A stretch of 64,000 bases of DNA from Solibacillus silvestris. Its GTDB lineage: Bacteria; Bacillota; Bacilli; Bacillales_A; Planococcaceae. The notes under the pieces are model-generated. The model did not search any database, was not told where the DNA came from, and saw only the letters and a program-made list of their open reading frames with translations. Position 1 is the first letter of the stretch, and each line of letters opens with the position of its first letter. The position numbers and the translations under genes are program-made. The stretch spans positions 1,586,001-1,650,000 of the forward strand of contig CP014609.1 of NCBI GenBank assembly GCA_001586195.1. The letters run 5' to 3'. This document shows positions 25,634 to 35,692 of this stretch, piece by piece.

Positions 25634-26142
25634 TTACGGAAGTTTTTACATAAGTCCACTTTTGTAGATGGTAAGAGGATACTTTTTTGCTTTAACGCAC
25701 CGACCGTAATCCCCACCTATAAATGTAAAGTATTCTTTCATGTAAACTGGACGACATGCTGGACGTTTTAGGAAGCTAAGTATACCCGCGAGTATAAACC
25801 CGTAAGTATCTCCACTTCAGCTAGCTCCATTTACATCGTTCCGATCTATTCAGAAAACATAGCCATGGTCAATTGGTGCTATTCGTTTTTAAAAATAACC
25901 GCTGTAATCATATTCGGTAAGTTATATATATATAATAACGGTTGGCTACTTAATAAGTATTTATACCCATTGGTTATAAAAACAATATAAATTTATATTG
26001 ATTCAAATGACTTATTACACTCGAATTTTAGTAGGTTTAATGATATAGTTTCTAAGTTGCAAATACTATCTTGAGTTGTGTTTTAAAGTCGATATTATAG
26101 GTCAAATGGGAATTTAATTTTTTGGTGAGAAATCAGCCGGAA

Positions 26143-26161
26143 AGTTACTAATATAGTAACT
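26143..26161. promoter_or_regulatory. Perfect palindrome upstream of the chemoreceptor gene
   Basis: AGTTACTA and TAGTAACT flank a 3-base centre, 52 bases before ATG 26214. The 8-bp dyad without a T tail suits a dimeric repressor site better than a terminator. No regulator gene is adjacent. Confidence 0.4.
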
Positions 26162-26213
26162 TACATATGTATCAGATTAAAGGCAACTCAAAATAAAAAA
26201 TGAGGAGTTTATT

Positions 26214-27959
26214 ATGTTCAAAAATATGACGTTCTTTAAACGGAGCATGCTATCAACGGTTTCAGGGATTATACTGATTAGCATTTTTTTAATTGGAGTC
26301 AGTTATTTTATCCAAGGTAGCCTTTTAAAGGATCAGTTAAGAAGCCAAACAAAAGCCATTTCAGAATCATGGTATGAGCAAATGGAAGGCTCGGATATTG
26401 CAGACTTAACGAAAAACCCGGATATCACAAGTAAAACACATGTGGAATATACAGATATGTTCGATAAAATGAGCGAATACAATCCTTCTGTATCACATGG
26501 TTATATTTTTGGTACTGAATTAAGCGGTGCGAATGGTAATGAAACATCATTAATTTCTTTTGATTCAGAATTATGGGAAGCCTTCTCTTCTGAGGGGATG
26601 GTCGTTGGTGATATGTATGAACAACCGGGCTTAGTAGTAGAGGGACTTAAAAAGTTAAAGGAATCCAATGAACCGCAATTTACTGAAGTATACAGCGATG
26701 ATTTTGGTACATGGTTAACATTTATGTATCCAATCTTTGATAGCAATAATGAGCTGTTTGCTTATTATGCAATTGATGTAGATGCATCTAGTATCAATAA
26801 AGGCCAAATGGATTTATTAAAAATGTCGCTTCTTGTTTTAGCAGTATTACTTGTTCTATTTATTTTAGCTCAGTATTTTGTTATCAAAAAGCAATTAAAG
26901 CCACTGCAATTCCTATTGGTTGGTATTAATAAAGCAAGCAATGGTGACTTGAAATCAGATTTACCAGAAGGTACAGATGAATTAGGTACAGTCAACGCGA
27001 GCTTCAACAACATGATCGGATCCCTGAATAACACGGTAAGCGGGGTAAGTGATTCAGCATCCAGCCTGAAAGCAGGTGCTATGGACTTAGAAAGTTCGTT
27101 CAAAGCGACGTACGAATCATCGGAAAAAATTACGAACTCAGTAAACAGCATGCAAGTAACTTTAAAAGGTCAAGAAACCTCAATTGAAGAAGCAGCCTTT
27201 TCTATGGAGGATATGTCTAAGCAAGTACAGGATATTGCAACAAACGTGTCTGATGTTTATAGATATTCTGAGGAAGTAATGTCATTTACTGAAAACGGCA
27301 AAGAGTTAACAGATAAAGTTTCAAATCAAATGGAATCCATTAATGTGGATGTTGAGGAATCGAATAGAACGATTCAAACTTTAGTACAACTATCTGACGA
27401 AATCGGCTCTATTTTAACTGTAATTAATTCAATTTCAAGTAATACAAATTTACTTGCATTAAACGCAAGTATTGAAGCCGCAAGAGCTGGCGAACATGGT
27501 AAAGGGTTTGCGGTAGTGGCTCAAGAAGTTAAACAGCTATCTGAACAATCCGCGCAATCTACAGAAGACATTCGAGAATTAGTGAATCGGGTACGCACAT
27601 CGGTTCGAGAAACTGAAACGGTTATGTCTAGCATTCAAAAGGAAGTTTCAGCAGGTAAGGAATTAACTGTAGAAACAAGTGAAATGTTTAATAAAATCCT
27701 TAATTTCAACAATGATATTTCAGCTAAATTACAATCGGTCTCAGGGTCGGCAGAAGAAATATCAGCAGGTGTAGAAGAAACAACCGCTATGATGGTTACT
27801 CTTTCTTCTAATGCCAAAGAAATTTTAGAAGGCTACGAGGGTATTGTTGAAAACATTGAAGATCAACAAACGGCTCTAGGTACAATCGGCGGTATGTCAG
27901 AGAAGTTAATTAATACTTCTGAGCACTTGGAAGATATAGTTAGCCAATACAATAAGTAA
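26214..27959 (+). CDS. Methyl-accepting chemotaxis protein
   Basis: A 581-residue chemoreceptor. Membrane helices at about residues 12-34 and 202-222 enclose an extracellular sensor domain of about 165 residues; a HAMP linker follows ([19 protein letters not shown]), then a long signalling coiled coil whose hairpin tip contains [20 protein letters not shown] and [18 protein letters not shown]. It would signal to CheA/CheW at the cell pole. ATG 26214 has GAGGAG upstream. It lies 78 bases before an NRPS-like reductase gene on the same strand, an unusual pairing. The ligand is unknown. Confidence 0.92.
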   Translation: MFKNMTFFKRSMLSTVSGIILISIFLIGVSYFIQGSLLKDQLRSQTKAISESWYEQMEGSDIADLTKNPDITSKTHVEYTDMFDKMSEYNPSVSHGYIFGTELSGANGNETSLISFDSELWEAFSSEGMVVGDMYEQPGLVVEGLKKLKESNEPQFTEVYSDDFGTWLTFMYPIFDSNNELFAYYAIDVDASSINKGQMDLLKMSLLVLAVLLVLFILAQYFVIKKQLKPLQFLLVGINKASNGDLKSDLPEGTDELGTVNASFNNMIGSLNNTVSGVSDSASSLKAGAMDLESSFKATYESSEKITNSVNSMQVTLKGQETSIEEAAFSMEDMSKQVQDIATNVSDVYRYSEEVMSFTENGKELTDKVSNQMESINVDVEESNRTIQTLVQLSDEIGSILTVINSISSNTNLLALNASIEAARAGEHGKGFAVVAQEVKQLSEQSAQSTEDIRELVNRVRTSVRETETVMSSIQKEVSAGKELTVETSEMFNKILNFNNDISAKLQSVSGSAEEISAGVEETTAMMVTLSSNAKEILEGYEGIVENIEDQQTALGTIGGMSEKLINTSEHLEDIVSQYNK

Positions 27960-27963
27960 AAAC

Positions 27964-27995
27964 AAACAGGGGATTCTTCAAAGAATCCCCTGTTC
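27964..27995 (+). terminator. Strong hairpin between chemoreceptor and NRPS-like genes
   Basis: AACAGGGGATTCTT pairs perfectly with AGAATCCCCTGTT. The tail has no T run, so it may be a partial terminator, a processing site or an mRNA-stabilising hairpin rather than a full stop. Confidence 0.6.
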
Positions 27996-28037
27996 AAAAT
28001 AAATAACTTTTACAGCGGTCAAGGAGAGAAAAACATA

Positions 28038-30989
28038 ATGAATACCATTTTAAAAGAGTTTAAGAGTGTAGTTGCGCGTTTCAGCGATTCAACAGCTATT
28101 AAAGAAGGCCAAAAAACAATTACATATAAAGAACTAAACGAAGAATCAAATAAAATCGCCAACCATTTAAAAGAAAATGGTTTGCAGAAAGGGGAATTTG
28201 TCAGCATTTACTTGAAGCGCAGTATGGAAACAGTCATCTCAATCTTAGGGATTATTAAAGCGGGCGGTGTGTATGTACCACTTGATCCTACACATCCGGT
28301 AGAGCGTAACAAGTACATTATTAACGATACAAAATCATCGAACATTATCACAAGTGAAAATCTTTTAAATAGCATCCAAGGGATGGTAACAGAAAATACG
28401 AATTTCTTGTTAATGGAGAACCTTAAAAATTTAGAACACGTAAATATCGAGTTCACAGATGATGATATTAACGATTTAGCATACGTTATTTATACTTCCG
28501 GAACGACGGGCAACCCGAAAGGAACTTTAATCCGTCAGCGCGGCGTAATTAATTTAATGAACTACATGTTAAAAGAATGGTCGATAACAAACGAAGATAT
28601 TATTATGCAGTTTGCTACATACAGCTTCGATGCTTCCATTTTAGATACGTTTGCCTCTTTATATAGCGGTGCCACATTATACTTGATTGACGACGCGGAG
28701 CGTATGTCAGAAGAAGGTTTTTTATCAGTGATCCAACGTGAGAACATTTCTATTATCCCGGCGATTCCAACCGTATTCTTTAATCGCATTGTAAACTATG
28801 TGAACGAGCGAAATTTAGACATTTTCAAAGGTGTAAAAATCGTAGGTGTTGCAGGTGAATTATTAACAGGTGATTTAGCTCGAAAGTTCAAGTCAAGCAT
28901 CGGGGAACAAATTCGTTTCTTTAATTTATATGGACCAACAGAAACTACAGCGATCGTAACGTGTTATGAAGTGCCAAACAACTTGTCTGAGGCTGTATTT
29001 AGTGTGCCGATTGGTGATGATTTACCGGGTACAAAACTTTATGTAGTCAGTGAAGAAGGAAAAGTCTGTGAAACAGATGAAGTAGGAGAACTTTGGATTG
29101 CATCGGAAGGGATTTCTTTAGGCTATTTAAATAATAAGGAAAAAACAGAAGAGGCATTTATTAAAAATCCTTTTGACGAGAATATTTATGGCGGAATGCT
29201 GTATAAATCAGGCGATTTAGTAAAACGCCTGGCTGACGGTAATATTGAATTTGTTTCTCGAAAAGATACGCAAGTCAAAATTCGCGGCCATCGTATTGAA
29301 ATCGCTGAAATTGAAACACGAATGAATGAAATTGACGGAATTAATGATGCAGTAGTCGTCGTTGAAGTTATAGACGGCGAAAAAACATTAAAAGGGTTCT
29401 TCACATCGGATGAAGAGTTATCGTTCAATTCTATTGTTGAAAATTTAAAAGTAACATTACCAAGCTATATGATTCCATCGAAACTTAAACAAATCAAGGA
29501 TATTCCTTTTGCGCCTACTGGTAAAGCAGACCGTAAAAAGTTAGAGCTGCTTGAAGCAGATCCAGTCGTATTACTTAAAACAGGTGAGATTGTAGAACCG
29601 CGAAATGAGATTGAAGCAGATATTTTAGCTGCATGGAAAGCAGTTTTGGAATTAGAAAACATCGGTGTAACGGACGATTTATTTGATATTGGTGGTCACT
29701 CATTAAAAATTATTGCGATTTTATCAAAATTAAAAGCAAAATATAGCACAATTTCTATTAAAGATTTCTTCGATTTAAAAACAGTTGAAAATTTAGCGGC
29801 TAAGGTGCAAGCCGATGCGATGTTAGGTGCTCGTGAGTTTAAAAAGGAATTTACCCAGCTTACTGAATATCCGAAAATGGCTGTTACTGAAAGATTACCT
29901 GAAGTTGAAACAGTGCTTGTAACGGGTGCTACCGGCTTCCTTGGCAGTCACATTGCCGACAAGCTTGTACAGGAAGGAAAAAGAGTAATTTTGCTTGTAC
30001 GTGGAGAAGATGCAGTTAAGCGTGTAAGCGATACAGTCAAATATTTCTTCAACAAAGAGGTTTCTTCTAATATCCTTGTAGTAAAAGGTGATTTAACTGA
30101 AAAGTATTTAGGATTAAAAGAAGAGGAATTTAAGGACTTAGCAGCACGCATTGATGCTATTATTCATAGTGCGGCGGATGTACGTCACTTTGGGGATCGA
30201 GAGCATTTCGAAAAAATCAATGTAGAAGGTACGCAAAATATCTTTGAATTAGTAAATGTAAACCCAGCAATCGTATTCCACCATATTTCGACTGTTGGTG
30301 TTGTTGAAGATTTACTGGCAGAAGGAAAATGGGGTTTATTAGAAGGGACTACTGAAATGCCAGAAGGTTTATCCGTAGAAAGTGTGTACACGGATACTAA
30401 GATGATTGCGGAAAAGTGGATATTAGACAAGGCTAAAGAAAACAAACAAGTTTTTGTTTACCGTATGGGGAATTTAGTAGGTCGTTATAGTGATGGAAAA
30501 TTCCAAAGCAATATTGACGCAAATGCCTTTTACCGTATGTTAAAACTAATGATTCTAGGCAAGAAGGCACCGAAAGTATTATGGAAAGTGGATTTCACAC
30601 CAATTGACTTTGCAAGCGAAGTAGTTGTAAATTCCGTACTTAAAACAGATAATTCTCAGCGAGTGTATCATGTAAGCCATCCAAACCCAATTACCTTTGA
30701 AGAATTGATCGCCGTTTTAAATGAACTAGACTTCGATATTACAATGATTGAACAAGAAGATTACAACGCCTATATTCTAAGTGACGAAATGAGCGAGGAA
30801 GTTAAAAACTTAGCGGTTGCTCAACTTGACGGTGACGGTGCAAACGATTCAAACGCTGTCTATGACAGCAATAACACGATGCAGGTACTCGAGCTTACAA
30901 ACATTCCTGTATTGAATAAAGAGTACATCGGTAAATTAATCAACCATGCTATTGCAGTCGGATTTATTAAAGAAACAGTTATGGCTTAA
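28038..30989 (+). CDS. Single-module NRPS-like protein: adenylation, carrier, thioester reductase
   Basis: A 983-residue A-T-R protein. The adenylation domain (about 1-515) shows YTSGTTGNPKGT, NLYGPTETTAI, YKSGDLVKR, KIRGHRIE and the invariant-lysine motif PTGKADRKKL. The carrier domain holds the pantetheine serine in DIGGHSLK near residue 553. The terminal reductase (about 625-983) has the NAD(P)H loop VTGATGFLGSH and a YTDTK catalytic Tyr/Lys pair. It should activate one amino or related acid, hold it as a thioester and release it as an aldehyde or alcohol. An Asp at the start of the binding pocket (FDAS) fits an alpha-amino acid. No condensation domain is present. AAGGAGAG precedes ATG 28038. 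A phosphopantetheinyl transferase gene follows. Confidence 0.92.
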   Translation: MNTILKEFKSVVARFSDSTAIKEGQKTITYKELNEESNKIANHLKENGLQKGEFVSIYLKRSMETVISILGIIKAGGVYVPLDPTHPVERNKYIINDTKSSNIITSENLLNSIQGMVTENTNFLLMENLKNLEHVNIEFTDDDINDLAYVIYTSGTTGNPKGTLIRQRGVINLMNYMLKEWSITNEDIIMQFATYSFDASILDTFASLYSGATLYLIDDAERMSEEGFLSVIQRENISIIPAIPTVFFNRIVNYVNERNLDIFKGVKIVGVAGELLTGDLARKFKSSIGEQIRFFNLYGPTETTAIVTCYEVPNNLSEAVFSVPIGDDLPGTKLYVVSEEGKVCETDEVGELWIASEGISLGYLNNKEKTEEAFIKNPFDENIYGGMLYKSGDLVKRLADGNIEFVSRKDTQVKIRGHRIEIAEIETRMNEIDGINDAVVVVEVIDGEKTLKGFFTSDEELSFNSIVENLKVTLPSYMIPSKLKQIKDIPFAPTGKADRKKLELLEADPVVLLKTGEIVEPRNEIEADILAAWKAVLELENIGVTDDLFDIGGHSLKIIAILSKLKAKYSTISIKDFFDLKTVENLAAKVQADAMLGAREFKKEFTQLTEYPKMAVTERLPEVETVLVTGATGFLGSHIADKLVQEGKRVILLVRGEDAVKRVSDTVKYFFNKEVSSNILVVKGDLTEKYLGLKEEEFKDLAARIDAIIHSAADVRHFGDREHFEKINVEGTQNIFELVNVNPAIVFHHISTVGVVEDLLAEGKWGLLEGTTEMPEGLSVESVYTDTKMIAEKWILDKAKENKQVFVYRMGNLVGRYSDGKFQSNIDANAFYRMLKLMILGKKAPKVLWKVDFTPIDFASEVVVNSVLKTDNSQRVYHVSHPNPITFEELIAVLNELDFDITMIEQEDYNAYILSDEMSEEVKNLAVAQLDGDGANDSNAVYDSNNTMQVLELTNIPVLNKEYIGKLINHAIAVGFIKETVMA

Positions 30990-31032
30990 ATGTAGGCGTG
31001 GGGGCTATCAACTGCTTATAACTAAATGATTG

Positions 31033-31082
31033 GAGCACCGATTTTTATGTCTTTTCTAACATGAAATCGGTGCTTTTTTTCT
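31033..31082 (+). terminator. Terminator after the NRPS-like gene
   Basis: AGCACCGATTT pairs with AAATCGGTGCT around an 18-base loop, followed by seven Ts. Confidence 0.85.
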
Positions 31083-31169
31083 AAAATGGAGAACATTTCT
31101 TTTATGTGTTTATATACACTATATTGTAGGGGCCATTGCCTACTTTTTTTATTGGAGTGAAGCGAGTGC

Positions 31170-31673
31170 TTGAATATTTATATTATTGAAGATTGGAAAA
31201 ATAACGTGAATACTGATGAGCCTAAAGGTAATTGGGCATCAAACCTTATTGAGAGTACATTTAATATTCGAATTCGAAAAGATGAAAGGGGCAAGCCTTA
31301 TATAATCGGTGAAGAAAAATTTATCAATTGGAGCCATACAGAACGGTTTTTAGTAGTTGCAATCAGTACAATCGGGAATATTGGGATCGATGCGGAACAT
31401 TTGATAATCCCTTATGAGGAATCATTATACGGTTGGATTTTACATGAACAGGAAAAAACCAAATTGAACGCGGGCACTCTGTTTTCAGAGATTTGGACGA
31501 GGAAAGAAGCGATTTTAAAATATACAGGCGAGGGCATTCATGAAAATATGTGTGAATTAAATAGCTATGCTCTTGATTACAATATTTCTTCATTTACATA
31601 TAACAACCTTTCGATGAGCGTGTGTTATGAAGATTGTTCAGACGTTTTGAAATTATATACGAGTGCTCAATAA
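31170..31673 (+). CDS. Sfp-type 4'-phosphopantetheinyl transferase (short form)
   Basis: A 167-residue protein that keeps the Sfp/HetI motifs: WSHTERFLVVAIS, NIGIDAEHL (Mg-binding Asp and Glu) and IWTRKEAILKYTGEGI (the WxxKEAxxK motif). It would load coenzyme A's pantetheine arm onto the carrier domain of the neighbouring A-T-R protein. It is clearly shorter than Sfp (about 224), mainly at the N-terminus and the C-terminal end, but the catalytic motifs are whole. The start is TTG 31170, with GGAGTG about eleven bases upstream. A terminator separates it from the NRPS-like gene, so it may have its own promoter. Confidence 0.85.
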   Translation: MNIYIIEDWKNNVNTDEPKGNWASNLIESTFNIRIRKDERGKPYIIGEEKFINWSHTERFLVVAISTIGNIGIDAEHLIIPYEESLYGWILHEQEKTKLNAGTLFSEIWTRKEAILKYTGEGIHENMCELNSYALDYNISSFTYNNLSMSVCYEDCSDVLKLYTSAQ

Positions 31674-31710
31674 TCCTTAATCATTTGTAGTAAATAGTAG
31701 ATATATAAAG

Positions 31711-31748
31711 AAATCAGCCTCTAACAGTGTTAGAGGCTGATTCGTTTA
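31711..31748. terminator. Bidirectional terminator
   Basis: AATCAGCCTCTAAC pairs perfectly with GTTAGAGGCTGATT around a 3-base loop. It lies between the convergent phosphopantetheinyl transferase and symporter genes. Confidence 0.85.
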
Positions 31749-31779
31749 TCCTCAACTCGTCAAAGTAAGGAAGGTTATT

Positions 31780-33324
31780 TTAGTGAGAAATGTCTTGTAC
31801 AGAAATACCTGTTTGAGCTTTTACTTCAACTTCACGGTATTTCAGATCATTTCTTTCTTTAGAAATTAATGTACCGATAAATCCGCCTAAGAAGCCAAGA
31901 GGTACAGAAATTAATGCCGGGTTCGTTAACATAATTAACGGTTCACCAACAAAGATTGCTTTACCTTCCACCGGATTCCATACGTTTGGAGATACGGCAA
32001 CTAAAATTAATGCAGAGATTAAACCTGTTAACATTGCTGTAACCGCACCTGATGTGTTGAAACGTTTCCAGTAGATTGTGTAGATAATTACCGGTAAGTT
32101 TGCTGATGCCGCAATACAGAATGCTAATGATACTAAGAATGCTACGTTTAATGTTTGAGCACCTAAAGCTAATAGAATTGAAACAATTGAGATAATAATT
32201 GAACCGATACGAGCTGCTTTAACCGCTTCTTTTTCAGTAACTTTACCTTTTTTAATAATTTGACCGTAAATATCATGTGATAGGGCAGATGCACCTGAAA
32301 GCACTAAACCTGCTACTACCGCTAAGATTGTCGCGAATGCTACCGCACACACGAATGAGAATAGAATGTCGCCACCAAGCGCTTGCGCTAAAAGTGGGGC
32401 AGCCATGTTACCTGCCGGGTTCGCCGCTACGATTTCGTCTTTACCAACGAATGCTGCTGCACCGAAACCAAGGAAAATTGTTAATACATAGAATAAACCA
32501 ACAATCCAAGTAGCCCAAATTACTGAAGAACGAGCTGTTTGTGCGTCTTTTACTGTGAAGAAACGCATTAGGATGTGTGGAAGACCTGCTGTACCAAGTA
32601 CTAACGCCATCAGCATTGAAATTGTATCAATACCATTTGTATAACGTAAACCTGGATTTAAGTAAGCTTCACCATGCTCAGTTACCGTAGTCATTTGAGT
32701 AAACATAGTAGCGATAGAGAAGTCGAATTTTGCTAATACTAAGAATGAAATAATAACAGTACCTAACATTAATAGACATGCTTTAATGATCTGTACCCAA
32801 GATGTTGCTGTCATACCACCGAATAATACGTAAATTGTCATCATGACACCAACTAAAAGTACCGCCATCCAGTATTCAATACCTAACAGTAATTGAATAA
32901 GGGCACCTGCACCTACAAGCTGGGCAATCATGTAGAACAATACAATTGTAATCGTAGATAATGCTGCTGTACCACGAACTTTTGCTTTATCGAAACGAGC
33001 TGTAATCATGTCCGCTAATGTGAAACGGCCTAAGTTACGTAATGGCTCTGCTACGATATATAAAACTACTAAATAGGCTACAAGGTAACCGATCGAGAAG
33101 AAGAATCCATCGAAACCGAATAATGCAATCGAACCGGCGATACCTAAGAATGATGCTGCTGATAGATAGTCACCAGCAATCGCCAGACCATTTTGCCAGC
33201 CCGTTAAACCGCCGCCAGCTGTATAGAAGTCTGATGCACTAGATGTACGTTTAGACGCCCACCAAGTAATGACTAAAGTTAAACCTACGATTGCTACGAA
33301 GAAGAATATCGCTGTAAAACTCAT
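31780..33324 (-). CDS. Sodium:solute symporter, ActP-like acetate permease (copy 1)
   Basis: A 514-residue SSS-family symporter with about 13 membrane helices, closest to cation/acetate symporters (ActP, YwcA). Family pieces include SSASDFYTAGGGLTGWQNG, AGDYLSAASFLGI near residue 50 and GGMTATSWVQIIKA. It probably imports acetate or another short monocarboxylate with sodium or protons. It overlaps the upstream DUF485 gene by four bases (ATGA), so the two are translationally coupled. A highly similar second copy lies at 34140-35690. Confidence 0.9.
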   Translation of the reverse strand: MSFTAIFFFVAIVGLTLVITWWASKRTSSASDFYTAGGGLTGWQNGLAIAGDYLSAASFLGIAGSIALFGFDGFFFSIGYLVAYLVVLYIVAEPLRNLGRFTLADMITARFDKAKVRGTAALSTITIVLFYMIAQLVGAGALIQLLLGIEYWMAVLLVGVMMTIYVLFGGMTATSWVQIIKACLLMLGTVIISFLVLAKFDFSIATMFTQMTTVTEHGEAYLNPGLRYTNGIDTISMLMALVLGTAGLPHILMRFFTVKDAQTARSSVIWATWIVGLFYVLTIFLGFGAAAFVGKDEIVAANPAGNMAAPLLAQALGGDILFSFVCAVAFATILAVVAGLVLSGASALSHDIYGQIIKKGKVTEKEAVKAARIGSIIISIVSILLALGAQTLNVAFLVSLAFCIAASANLPVIIYTIYWKRFNTSGAVTAMLTGLISALILVAVSPNVWNPVEGKAIFVGEPLIMLTNPALISVPLGFLGGFIGTLISKERNDLKYREVEVKAQTGISVQDISH

Positions 33325-33647
33325 TTGCTTTTACCTCCTTCATATTCCGCAATAATTGCTCTCGCTTCTGCGTCATATTTATTAGCACGTGCTACATAGA
33401 AGTGAGCTAATCCCCAAGTCATTATGAATAAACCTGCAGAATAGAGCCAAACCCATGTAATATCACCAATCGCTTTTTGATGTAAGATTTCTGTAAACGA
33501 AGTTAAGATTGGTAATAACATATAAAGTACTAAAAAAATTGCGGTAATCGACCATAAAAATGAATTCTTTTTTCTTGCAAGTTGCCTGAAAGATTGCTGC
33601 GATGCAATTCTCTCATAATCAATAATCGGCTTTTGATTATTCCCCAT
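33321..33647 (-). CDS. DUF485 membrane protein, symporter partner (copy 1)
   Basis: A 108-residue protein with two membrane helices (FLVLYMLLPILTSF and ITWVWLYSAGLFIMTW), of the DUF485/YjcH family routinely encoded with ActP. It may help assemble or regulate the symporter; this is unproven for the family. I choose ATG 33647 with GGGGGA seven bases before it; ATG 33653 is too close to that site. Its stop overlaps the symporter start. Confidence 0.85.
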   Translation of the reverse strand: MGNNQKPIIDYERIASQQSFRQLARKKNSFLWSITAIFLVLYMLLPILTSFTEILHQKAIGDITWVWLYSAGLFIMTWGLAHFYVARANKYDAEARAIIAEYEGGKSK

Positions 33648-34139
33648 AAACATTCCCCCATTTGTGATAATTATTACTGCTTAATGTACGTAAAATTCTG
33701 CTTTTAGGATTTTACATTTTCATTCTATTTTAGCTGTAACAAAATTGCAACACTTTTTAAATAAATTATGGGGAAAAATTTATTGCAAAAATAAGTTTAA
33801 TAGAGAAAAAATAATACATTAAGGGGAGAATATTAAAATGTTATATTTTGGGTAATTGGTGAAAAGGTATATGTTATATGGGTTTGAAGGGGTCTAAACA
33901 TTAAAGTATTACAAAAAATCAGAAATTTAATTATAAGAAAATATTATTCATTTCTATAAGTAAAAGTAATATTTAAAAAATAATTTATTTTACAAAAATA
34001 TGAATTCAGTATATTCAAAAAGTTATATTCATAAAAAAAGTGGTATAAAAAAGCAAAAAACTGTCCGAAAATAGTAAATATTTTCGAGACAGTTTTCTAT
34101 CATTCTAATCTATTTATCTAATTTACTTTCTTATAATAA
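33648..34139. other. AT-rich intergenic region between the two symporter units
   Basis: The 490 bases hold the promoter region of copy 1 on the minus strand and, at 34045-34097, the terminator of copy 2. The rest is very AT-rich and shows no frame, repeat or recognisable operator. Confidence 0.5.
34045..34097 (-). terminator. Terminator of symporter copy 2
   Basis: AAAACTGTC-CGAAAATA and its complement form a long stem with one mismatch; on the minus strand TTTTTT follows. Confidence 0.82.
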
Positions 34140-35690
34140 TTAATGAGAAACATCTTGTACAGAAATACCTGTATGTGCCTTGACGCGGATCTCTTTATAA
34201 ACACGTTCCGACTCTGCACGTTCCACTTTATGTGCTGTTAATATAGAACCTAAATAACCTGCAAAGAAACTTAAAGGAATCGTAATAATAGCAGGTACTG
34301 CTAAGTTCACGAGCGGTTCGCCTACGAAAATCGCATTTCCTGTAGGACTCCAAATGTTAGGGCCTAGCGCACCTAATACAAGACAAGATACTAAACCGGT
34401 AACCATTGCTGCAACCGCGCCGTTTGCATTGAATTTCTTCCAATAGATCGTGTAAAGGATAACTGGTAAGTTCGCCGAAGCCCCGATACAAAATGCAAAG
34501 GATACAAGGAATGAAACGTTTAAGCTTTGCGCAAATAATGCCAAAATGATAGAAACAATTGCAATGGAAATCGAACCGATTCTTGCTGCTAATACTTGTT
34601 GCTTTTCTGTTAATTTCCCGTCTTTAAGAATCTCACCATAAATGTCATGCGAAATCGCTGATGCACCTGTTAATACTAACCCGGATACAACCGCTAATAT
34701 AGTAGCAAACGCAACCGCACAAATAAATGATAATAAAATATTGCCGCCTAAAAACTCTGCCAACAATGGGGCAGCCGTGTTACCCGCAGCATTTTCTGCG
34801 ATGATTTTATCAAACCCGACGAAGTGCATTGCACCAAAACCTAAGAAGATTGTCAGCGAGAAGAAAATCGCTGTAATCCATGTTGTCCATGAAATCGATG
34901 CACGCGCCGTTTTCGCATCTTTTACCGTAAAGAAGCGCATTAAAATATGTGGTAAACCCGATGTACCGAGCACTAATGCAAGCATCATCGAAACCGAATC
35001 GATTGTAGATGTATACTTCATACCAGGTACTAAATACTCGTCACCGTAATTTGTGCTAACCGTATCAAACATTTTCACTAAATTAAAATCAAACTTCGAG
35101 AATACTAAAAACGCCAATAGTGTTGTACCGAACAATAACAGACCTGCTTTGATAATCTGTACCCAGCTCGTTGCCGTCATTCCGCCGAACAGTACATACG
35201 TCGTCATCATGACCCCTACAATTAAAACAGCCATCCAATACTCAATACCGAATAAAAGCTTAATTAACGCGCCGGCACCAACCAATTGGGCAATCATATA
35301 CAAAATTACAATAATGATTGTGCCTGTAGCAGCGACACCGCGAATCCGTTTTTCATTAAAACGCGCTGTCAGCATATCAGCCAAAGTATAGCGTCCTAAA
35401 TTACGCATCGGTTCTGCTATTATATATAGTAGAACTAAATTTGCAACGACATATCCGACAGAGAAGAAGAAGCCGTCAAAGCCTGTTAATGCAATCGCTC
35501 CGGAAACCCCTAGAAATGCAGCTGCCGATAAGTAGTCACCAGCAATGGCAAACCCATTTTGCCAACCTTTTAAACCACCGCCAGCTGTATAGAAATCACT
35601 TGCTGAAGAAGTTCTCCTAGCCGCGATATATGTAACAATCAAGGTTAAACCGACGATACCAATAAAGAAACCTGCTGAAACAAGATTCAT
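34140..35690 (-). CDS. Sodium:solute symporter, ActP-like acetate permease (copy 2)
   Basis: A 516-residue paralogue of the symporter at 31780-33324, with the same layout and long identical stretches (SSASDFYTAGGGL, MTATSWVQIIKA, GLPHILMRFFTVKDA). Differences concentrate in the loop around residues 205-235 and at the C-terminus, though both end in GISVQDVSH/GISVQDISH. It is preceded by its own DUF485 gene with a two-base gap, so the whole two-gene unit is duplicated. The paralogues may differ in affinity or regulation. Confidence 0.9.
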   Translation of the reverse strand: MNLVSAGFFIGIVGLTLIVTYIAARRTSSASDFYTAGGGLKGWQNGFAIAGDYLSAAAFLGVSGAIALTGFDGFFFSVGYVVANLVLLYIIAEPMRNLGRYTLADMLTARFNEKRIRGVAATGTIIIVILYMIAQLVGAGALIKLLFGIEYWMAVLIVGVMMTTYVLFGGMTATSWVQIIKAGLLLFGTTLLAFLVFSKFDFNLVKMFDTVSTNYGDEYLVPGMKYTSTIDSVSMMLALVLGTSGLPHILMRFFTVKDAKTARASISWTTWITAIFFSLTIFLGFGAMHFVGFDKIIAENAAGNTAAPLLAEFLGGNILLSFICAVAFATILAVVSGLVLTGASAISHDIYGEILKDGKLTEKQQVLAARIGSISIAIVSIILALFAQSLNVSFLVSFAFCIGASANLPVILYTIYWKKFNANGAVAAMVTGLVSCLVLGALGPNIWSPTGNAIFVGEPLVNLAVPAIITIPLSFFAGYLGSILTAHKVERAESERVYKEIRVKAHTGISVQDVSH

Positions 35691-35692
35691 CG

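Larger units (their letters stand above)
25477..26213. other. Long intergenic stretch before the chemoreceptor gene
   Basis: Of these 737 bases, the first 55 hold the leader and promoter of the 46-residue gene. From 25640 to 26100 I see no reading frame with a ribosome site. A compact segment around 25767-25815 has several short complementary blocks (GTATAC, GAGTATA, AAGTAT) and could be a structured RNA or a decayed element. Promoter elements of the chemoreceptor gene should lie in the last 100 bases. Confidence 0.45.

Noticed and set aside
27964-27995. Full transcription terminator between chemoreceptor and A-T-R gene
   Set aside because: The stem is perfect but there is no T run, so I kept it only as a hairpin and did not use it to separate the genes.
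33654-34044. Possible cre or sigma-54 site upstream of symporter copy 1
   Set aside because: I looked for TGNAANCGNTNNCA and for TGGCAC-N5-TTGCA patterns and found no acceptable match.
34642-35049. 135-codon plus-strand frame
   Set aside because: It is antisense to the symporter copy 2 gene and low in complexity; a shadow of the membrane-protein codons.
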